From Lachnospiraceae bacterium (lineage in GTDB: Bacteria; Bacillota; Clostridia; Lachnospirales; Lachnospiraceae), in NCBI GenBank assembly GCA_030524705.1, contig JAUNGD010000013.1, positions 1 to 64,000 on the forward strand: a DNA stretch of 64,000 nucleotides, in the 5' to 3' direction. Made by a program: the position numbers and the translations under genes. Below are positions 59,760 through 64,000 of this stretch, one piece after another (the stretch's first letter is position 1; every line of letters begins with the position of its first letter). A model generated the notes under the pieces. That model was not told the DNA's origin. It worked only from the letters and a program-made list of their open reading frames with translations, and did no database searches.

Positions 59760-60737
59760 CTACTGGCTATACTTTACAATCAGCATCTCCACCGCCAGCC
59801 GGTCCCCCAGCCTGCCGGTCTTAACCGCCTCCTCCGCGGCCACGCAATCCTCCACCGCCTGCCGCAGCTCCTGTTTCTCAAACCTTCCTGCCTGTGCAAG
59901 GCTCCTTTTTGCAATAAAGGGCGCTACGCCTGCCCTGGATGCGATCGCCGCACTGTCCAGGCCCTGCTCCCGCAGATCTTTAAGCTGCAGCATCTGATTG
60001 AACTGTCTCGCAATCAGAAAAAGAATTCTCATGGGCGGTTCCTTCAGGGAAAGAAGGTCATAATACAGATCCAGTGCTTCCTTCTGCCTTTTTTCAGCCA
60101 GGGCGCGGATCATATCGAAGATCCGGCTCTCCGTGGTCACTGTACAGATCTCCTCCACATCCCCCGGCTCAATGGCCGCTTTCCCATGTGTATAGGAAAG
60201 CAGCTTTTCCAGCTCATTTGCAATGTTCTCCATATCATCGCCGGTTTTTTCCATAAAAAGCCGCAGGGCGTCCCCTGTAATATTCTTCTGCTCCTTTTTC
60301 AGCATACCGAGAATCCACGACTGAAGCGTTCTCTCGTCCTGCCGCGCCAGCTCCACCACACGCCCGTTCTGCTTTACCGCCTTAAACATTTTCCCGCGCT
60401 TGTCCACCTCATTTTCCACAAAAATAATGATGGTCTCCTTCGGCATCTGCGGCAGGTATTCGGCGAGCTCGGCACAGGCATTTTTAAAAAAGCCGCTTTG
60501 TTCTACCAGGATCAGTCTGTGCTCAGCAAAAAAAGGCAGAGTTTCCGCCTGGTCGATCATCTGCCGTATATCAATGCCCTTACCCGTATACAAAGAAAAA
60601 TTCATCGTATCATCCCCGGGCAGAATTGCCTTTTTCAGTCTGTTCTTATACTGGTTTTTCAGGTAGTCCTCCTCCCCGTAGAGGAGATATGTCTGCCTGA
60701 AATTACCCGTTTTAATATCTTCGTTCAGATTTTTCAT
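59760..60737 (-). CDS. holA: DNA polymerase III delta subunit
   Basis: 325-residue HolA, the clamp-loader subunit that opens the beta sliding clamp. Characteristic segments are YLLYGEEDYLKNQY near the N-terminus, AETLPFFAEHRLILVEQSGFFK, LAEYLPQMPKETIIIFVENEVDKR and the C-terminal DLREQGLDSAAIASRAGVAPFIAKRSLAQA. Its start overlaps the spore protein gene stop as ATGA. Confidence 0.95.
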   Translation of the reverse strand: MKNLNEDIKTGNFRQTYLLYGEEDYLKNQYKNRLKKAILPGDDTMNFSLYTGKGIDIRQMIDQAETLPFFAEHRLILVEQSGFFKNACAELAEYLPQMPKETIIIFVENEVDKRGKMFKAVKQNGRVVELARQDERTLQSWILGMLKKEQKNITGDALRLFMEKTGDDMENIANELEKLLSYTHGKAAIEPGDVEEICTVTTESRIFDMIRALAEKRQKEALDLYYDLLSLKEPPMRILFLIARQFNQMLQLKDLREQGLDSAAIASRAGVAPFIAKRSLAQAGRFEKQELRQAVEDCVAAEEAVKTGRLGDRLAVEMLIVKYSQ

Positions 60738-60931
60738 GATAAGGAATCCCTTCGCTCCCTTTTCTTCTTCGTCATCAGTCCGCCTATCCGTCCGGTTTCC
60801 TTGGCCGACAGTGATTTCCAGCCGTTCTCCCGGACCTTTTCCAAAAGCCCCAGCTCTTCTGCAATTTCATATTTCATCTGGTCATCGGGGCTTAACTCTT
60901 CCCATTTCAATCTGGCATCCTTTTTTGACAT
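60734..60931 (-). CDS. Small acid-soluble spore protein, alpha/beta type
   Basis: 65-residue protein with the SASP pattern: YEIAEELGLLEKV, where EIA is the site cut by the germination protease Gpr, and WKSLSAKETGRIGGLMTKKKRE, the conserved DNA-binding half. Such proteins coat spore DNA and protect it. A sigma-G-like promoter lies 50-77 bp upstream. The gene overlaps holA by four bases, an unusual pairing of a forespore gene with a replication gene. Confidence 0.85.
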   Translation of the reverse strand: MSKKDARLKWEELSPDDQMKYEIAEELGLLEKVRENGWKSLSAKETGRIGGLMTKKKRERRDSLS

Positions 60932-60979
60932 GAACAGCTCATACTCCTTTCCCTGGATTCATATTCCATCGTCCTTTAG

Positions 60980-61008
60980 AGTATGACCTGTTCAAACAGA
61001 ATTATTCA
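60980..61008 (-). promoter_or_regulatory. Sigma-G-like promoter for the spore protein gene
   Basis: Minus-strand TGAATA (61008-61003) and CATACT (60985-60980) with a 17-base spacer resemble the sigma-G consensus (TGNATA and CATNNTA), differing at the last base of the -10 element. Supports forespore expression. Confidence 0.6.
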
Positions 61009-61060
61009 CGCTTCAAAAATTTTCCAGCTCCTGCAGTCCTGGCTTGTTCTTCGTCTTGGC

Positions 61061-61240
61061 TTATTCTCCGCTCGGCATAAGAAGCGCCGCAAGAATATAA
61101 AAAGCCACTCCTACGGACATCAGCCCGAACAAAACGAATACCAGCCGCACCACCGTAGAATCAATTCCGAAATATTCCGCGATTCCTCCGCACACACCGC
61201 AAATCTTACGGTCACTTTCTGATTTATAAAGCTTTTTCAT
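61061..61240 (-). CDS. PspC domain small membrane protein
   Basis: 59-residue protein, too short to stand out in a simple frame scan. It begins MKKLYKSESDRKICGVCGGI, continues AEYFGIDSTVVRL and has one hydrophobic segment (VFVLFGLMSVGVAFYILAAL) ending LMPSGE. This is the complete PspC domain, tied to envelope stress sensing in phage-shock and LiaRS-type systems. A strong AAGGAGG site precedes the ATG. Last gene of the PadR-DUF1700-DUF4097-PspC set. Confidence 0.88.
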   Translation of the reverse strand: MKKLYKSESDRKICGVCGGIAEYFGIDSTVVRLVFVLFGLMSVGVAFYILAALLMPSGE

Positions 61241-61261
61241 AGTCTGTTCCTCCTTTTGTCA

Positions 61262-62137
61262 TTAAAAATCACCCTTTGATTTATTGTCCGTTTTTTCTTC
61301 TGCCTGGCTCTTTTTATCCTCTGTTGTTTTCCCAGCTTCAGCCTCTGTTTCAAACTCCACCTCCACAGAGCCCACTCCGCAGTCTATCTTTACAGTCTTA
61401 TCCGCATCATTATCAATCTTCGTCTCACTGCCCAGCTCGGAGTACTTTTTACCGCCGATCTCAACGCTTCCGACGCCGCAGTCTATATCATAATCAAAAT
61501 CCTTTTCCTGCCCGGTAAGCATCAGCTGTACATGTCCTACCCCTCCGTCGATCTCAACACGCTTTTCAATATCCGCCCGAATATCGCAGTCTCCGACACC
61601 GCAGTCTATTTCCAGCTGTTTGCATCGCAGTACGCCTTTCACTGCGTTCAGATCTCCGACTCCTACATCAATCCTTACCTCCTTCAGAAGCTGCGATTTT
61701 GGAATCCATATTTCCAGCTCCGGCTCCTGCTGCACGATATTCAAAAAGCTCCAAAAGCCCTTTTTGCATTCAATGTCCAGCGTTTTCCCTCTCTGCCTGC
61801 ACTTAAACCGGGACGGCACATCATAGCCGACCACCTTCCATTCCTGCGTATCGCTGGGAATAATCGTACAGTCTGCCACTCCTATGTCCAGATTCAGAGA
61901 ATCAATCCCTGTGTACACCTCCTCAAAATCAACTCCATCCTCTGTAAAATCCGTCACAAAAGAACTCACCGAGTCCGTCCACTCCGGCCTCCCGGATATC
62001 TGAAACCTCCCGTCCGTCAAAGCCGTGGCAAATTCATCCGCCTGAAAGCCGGAACAAAGGCTGACAATTCCAAAGGCCCCTCCGATAATTCCGCATCCCA
62101 GCGCTGTCATCAGCAATACTTTTGTCATTCTTCTCAT
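61262..62137 (-). CDS. DUF4097-type beta-strand repeat envelope protein
   Basis: 291-residue protein with an N-terminal membrane segment (VLLMTALGCGIIGGAFGIVSL) and an outward domain built of repeats around DxGVGD/S (VRIDVGVGDLNAV, LEIDCGVGDCDI, VEIDGGVGHVQL, DIDCGVGSVEI, VKIDCGVGSVEV). This is the DUF4097 beta-solenoid pattern. The C-terminal tail is charged and unstructured. Overlaps the DUF1700 gene by four bases (ATGA). It probably forms part of an envelope-stress complex with DUF1700 and PspC. Confidence 0.85.
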   Translation of the reverse strand: MRRMTKVLLMTALGCGIIGGAFGIVSLCSGFQADEFATALTDGRFQISGRPEWTDSVSSFVTDFTEDGVDFEEVYTGIDSLNLDIGVADCTIIPSDTQEWKVVGYDVPSRFKCRQRGKTLDIECKKGFWSFLNIVQQEPELEIWIPKSQLLKEVRIDVGVGDLNAVKGVLRCKQLEIDCGVGDCDIRADIEKRVEIDGGVGHVQLMLTGQEKDFDYDIDCGVGSVEIGGKKYSELGSETKIDNDADKTVKIDCGVGSVEVEFETEAEAGKTTEDKKSQAEEKTDNKSKGDF

Positions 62138-62916
62138 CTGGAATCACCTCCCCGGCTGAAAATCCTGCGTACCGTGCCGGTCACCCATCTGCAGCACCTG
62201 CGAACCAGCCCGACGCTGAACCGCAGCAGGCCCGGTGCAGCCGTAACACAGCCCCATCTTGTCAGGACGGCGATCAGCATTGCGCCGGCCAGCATAAAAA
62301 ATCCAAGGCAAATCCCCATCAGTCCGATGGGCGGTGTCACCAGATTAAGCGCCCCTTTTATGATCATCACTACTCCGCCGCAAAAAAGTCCGATGGTCGC
62401 CGCAAATCCTCCGGCAATCAGTCCCAGCAGTCCTCCGAAAATGCCGAACAGGCCTCCGGCAATCGCGGCGATAACAGAGAAGCCCGCCGAAATGATGCTG
62501 CCCGCCAGCGGAAGGCCAAAGAACACAAAAAGCAATACAAAAAGCAGGCCGTTTCTGCGTTTTTCGTCTTCTTTGTCCTCTTTTTTATTTTTATTCTTCT
62601 TTTTGTCTTTCTTCTCCGTATCCCCGTACCTTACAATCTCCGCATACTGATCCGGCACCTTATGAAACTCATCAAAACGTTCGTCATAATAGCCCCGCTC
62701 CGTATACTCCCCGCTCTCATCCTCTCCGGCCAGGCTGCTTTTCAGCTCCGCGGCCACCTTCTCAGGGCTGCCGATGTGCGCCAATATCTCGGTTTCCCGT
62801 TCCGGCCCCGCCTCATCAAAATAATCACGGTAATACTGCAGCGCCTCTTCCCTTTCCTCCTCCGTTACATCCTGAAGAAGGTATTCAAGCTCACGCAAAA
62901 AATATTCTTTATTCAT
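62134..62916 (-). CDS. DUF1700 (HAAS domain) membrane protein
   Basis: 260 residues from the ATG at 62916, chosen because GGGGGA lies eight bases upstream. The N-terminal 70 residues are a HAAS/DUF1700 domain: MNKEYFLRELEYLLQDVTEEEREEALQYY then EILAHIGSPEKVAAELK. A highly charged Lys-rich linker (DKKKNKNKKEDKEDEKRR) leads to five or so membrane segments rich in Gly. HAAS proteins pair with PadR regulators and DUF4097 proteins in Firmicutes. It overlaps the PadR gene by 8 bp. Confidence 0.85.
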   Translation of the reverse strand: MNKEYFLRELEYLLQDVTEEEREEALQYYRDYFDEAGPERETEILAHIGSPEKVAAELKSSLAGEDESGEYTERGYYDERFDEFHKVPDQYAEIVRYGDTEKKDKKKNKNKKEDKEDEKRRNGLLFVLLFVFFGLPLAGSIISAGFSVIAAIAGGLFGIFGGLLGLIAGGFAATIGLFCGGVVMIIKGALNLVTPPIGLMGICLGFFMLAGAMLIAVLTRWGCVTAAPGLLRFSVGLVRRCCRWVTGTVRRIFSRGGDSR

Positions 62917-63235
62917 ACTCATTGTCCCCCTGGAGTATCCCCGATATTTTGGACGAATAGATCTGCCATTCCGCCCGGTACATATTCAGTTGCGATACCC
63001 CCTGCTCCGTCACCTTATAATATCTGCGGTTCCTGCCCCCATGCTCCTGGTCATAGACTGTCAGGCAGTTATCCTTCTGCAGCCTTCGCAGCACCGGATA
63101 TAAGGTTGACTCCGATACATCCAATACACTGCGTACCTCCTGGGTAATCCGGTATCCATACGTGCCCTCCGGCTCCCGCGATACCACCGACAGAACAATG
63201 GCATCCAGAAGTGCTGCTCCTGTGTTGAATACCAT
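62909..63235 (-). CDS. PadR family transcriptional regulator
   Basis: 108-residue winged-helix protein: LLDAIVLSVVSREPEGTYGYRITQEV, then VLDVSESTLYPVLRRLQKDNCLTVYDQEHGGRNRRYYKVTEQG, the full PadR domain with its short coiled-coil tail. First gene of the envelope cassette; a near-perfect palindrome lies at the transcription start, so it probably represses its own operon. Confidence 0.93.
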   Translation of the reverse strand: MVFNTGAALLDAIVLSVVSREPEGTYGYRITQEVRSVLDVSESTLYPVLRRLQKDNCLTVYDQEHGGRNRRYYKVTEQGVSQLNMYRAEWQIYSSKISGILQGDNEYE

Positions 63236-63277
63236 CGCTTTATCTCCTTGAAAATTTATAATATTATTTTTTCTTTT

Positions 63278-63320
63278 ATATTATATGTCATATAATATTA
63301 TTTATTTTCCATGTTGTCAA
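63278..63320 (-). promoter_or_regulatory. PadR operon promoter and operator
   Basis: Minus-strand TTGACA (63320-63315) and TATTAT (63297-63292) lie 17 bases apart. A perfect palindrome, ATATTATATG and CATATAATAT around one central base (63278-63298), covers the -10 box and start region. Such AT-rich repeats with ATG/CAT halves are typical PadR sites. Confidence 0.85.
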
Positions 63321-63387
63321 GTAGTTTATAAAAAAGTACGCTTTTTTTTGCGAAAAATGTTTATTTCTAAATACCAAAAAATGCCAT

Positions 63388-63412
63388 ACCGAAGGTTCTC
63401 CTTCGATATGAC
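63388..63412 (-). terminator. Hairpin downstream of the Rpn-type gene
   Basis: ATACCGAAGG and CCTTCGATAT form a 10-bp stem with one mismatch and a four-base loop, followed on the minus strand by a T-rich segment. It lies about 55 bp past the stop codon of the gene entering from the window edge. Confidence 0.6.
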
Positions 63413-63467
63413 ACTTTCTCATCCTCTGCCGTCACGTTATTTTTTCTGTTTCTTTTCTATTACTTTT

Positions 63468-64000
63468 CTATTTCTCTTCCAGTTCCTTCATCAGCCCCTT
63501 TATCACCGCCGGAGCCTCCTCCAGCGCATCCGCGATCTCTTCTATCGTCTGTCCCTTATCCAGCTTTTTCTGGATCAGCGAAAGAATCTTGTTCCTTTCA
63601 CCTTCTTCTCTTCCTGCTTCTATTCCTTCCTTTTTCCCATCCTCCCTGATCTGCCGGTCACGCTCTTCCATTTTCATATAGCTCACTCCCATCTGCTCAC
63701 TTGTCTTGATCTTTTTCACAATCGCATGTAGACGCAATAGCCGCTCATCGCAATTCTCAGACATTTCCTCCCGGTCACTGTTCTCGACATAGTGCAGGAA
63801 ATCCACCAGCGCGGGCTCCACCTCATCGTCATTCTTTCCCTTCGTATTAAGAATAATCTTTGTACATTCGTCCCCGAGTTCAAGCCCCGATACCTCTTTG
63901 CAGAGGTTACAGAAGGTATACCGGTATTTTCCTTTCTTATACTGGTCAAAGCCGCAGATCACTACGATATACGTCGGCTTCAGATTGTCAAAGCCCTCCT
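63468..64000 (-). CDS. Rpn-type PD-(D/E)XK nuclease family protein (partial)
   Basis: Only the C-terminal 177 codons are inside the window; the frame continues past 64000 with no stop, reading EGFDNLKPTYIVVICGFDQY. The region matches the C-terminal half of Rpn/PDDEXK_2 proteins (YRYTFCNLCKEVSGLELGDE, IILNTKGKNDDEV), ending in a charged coiled coil with GKKEGIEAGREEGE and a helix-turn-helix-like end. The nuclease active site would lie outside the window. The apparent GTG start at 63962 is internal. Confidence 0.8.
   Translation of the reverse strand, partial: EGFDNLKPTYIVVICGFDQYKKGKYRYTFCNLCKEVSGLELGDECTKIILNTKGKNDDEVEPALVDFLHYVENSDREEMSENCDERLLRLHAIVKKIKTSEQMGVSYMKMEERDRQIREDGKKEGIEAGREEGERNKILSLIQKKLDKGQTIEEIADALEEAPAVIKGLMKELEEK

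Overview
The window reads as chromosome from a spore-forming Clostridia, most likely Lachnospiraceae. This rests on a murB-rapZ-whiA-HPr block, addBA in place of recBCD, a T-box leader on valS, ribose-type ABC transporters, oligoendopeptidase F, and a small acid-soluble spore protein gene behind a sigma-G-like promoter. Base composition is near 50% GC except for an AT-rich patch at about 36.5-40.6 kb. Almost every gene lies on the minus strand, so transcription runs from high to low coordinates; only a marR-degV pair (43.1-44.4 kb) and a hemolysin III gene (55.0-55.7 kb) face the other way. No rRNA or tRNA gene, CRISPR array or prophage was seen.

Layout, low to high coordinates. 0.2-3.7 kb: azlCD, a DNA alkylation repair protein with an internal repeat, an acetyltransferase and an aldo/keto reductase. 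3.8-6.9 kb: murB, rapZ, whiA and a Crh-like HPr with Glu instead of the active-site His. 7.1-18.5 kb: addB, addA, then one reading frame joining GtrA, YfhO and an aminotransferase. 18.9-22.8 kb: bioY-bioB-bioD-bioA with a BirA-like operator over the promoter. 22.9-26.1 kb: valS with a T-box. 26.2-36.7 kb: a nine-gene operon made of a ribose-type ABC importer, three M20 metallohydrolases, a GATase1-like protein and a LacI regulator, driven by a consensus promoter whose spacer is a LacI-type operator. 36.8-40.6 kb: accessory patch with a broken IS1182-type element, a RhuM-Fic/Doc protein and an Rpn-type nuclease. 40.7-44.4 kb: MFS exporter with its TetR regulator (two matching operators), then marR-degV. 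44.4-49.2 kb: pepF, a second azlCD, and an IbrB/IbrA-like ParB plus PAPS-reductase pair. 49.5-54.9 kb: a BMP-type nucleoside ABC importer behind a guanine-class riboswitch. 55.8-59.6 kb: a sugar isomerase-dhaK-dhaL-rpiB operon. 59.7-63.3 kb: holA with the spore protein gene, and a PadR-DUF1700-DUF4097-PspC envelope cassette. The window ends inside a second Rpn-type nuclease gene.

How the parts work together. Regulation is unusually readable here: at least seven promoters match TTGACA-N17-TANNNT, and most carry an adjacent palindrome or riboswitch fitting the regulator or substrate of the operon. The strongest candidates for new biology are the LacI/ABC/M20 operon (import of an acylated or peptide-like conjugate followed by hydrolysis inside the cell), the isomerase-DhaKL-RpiB route (ketose phosphorylation then isomerisation), and the GtrA-YfhO-aminotransferase fusion, which keeps an internal ribosome binding site. 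Short tandem repeats of 24-44 bp recur at gene ends and between genes, in two cases copying the 3' end of a coding sequence.
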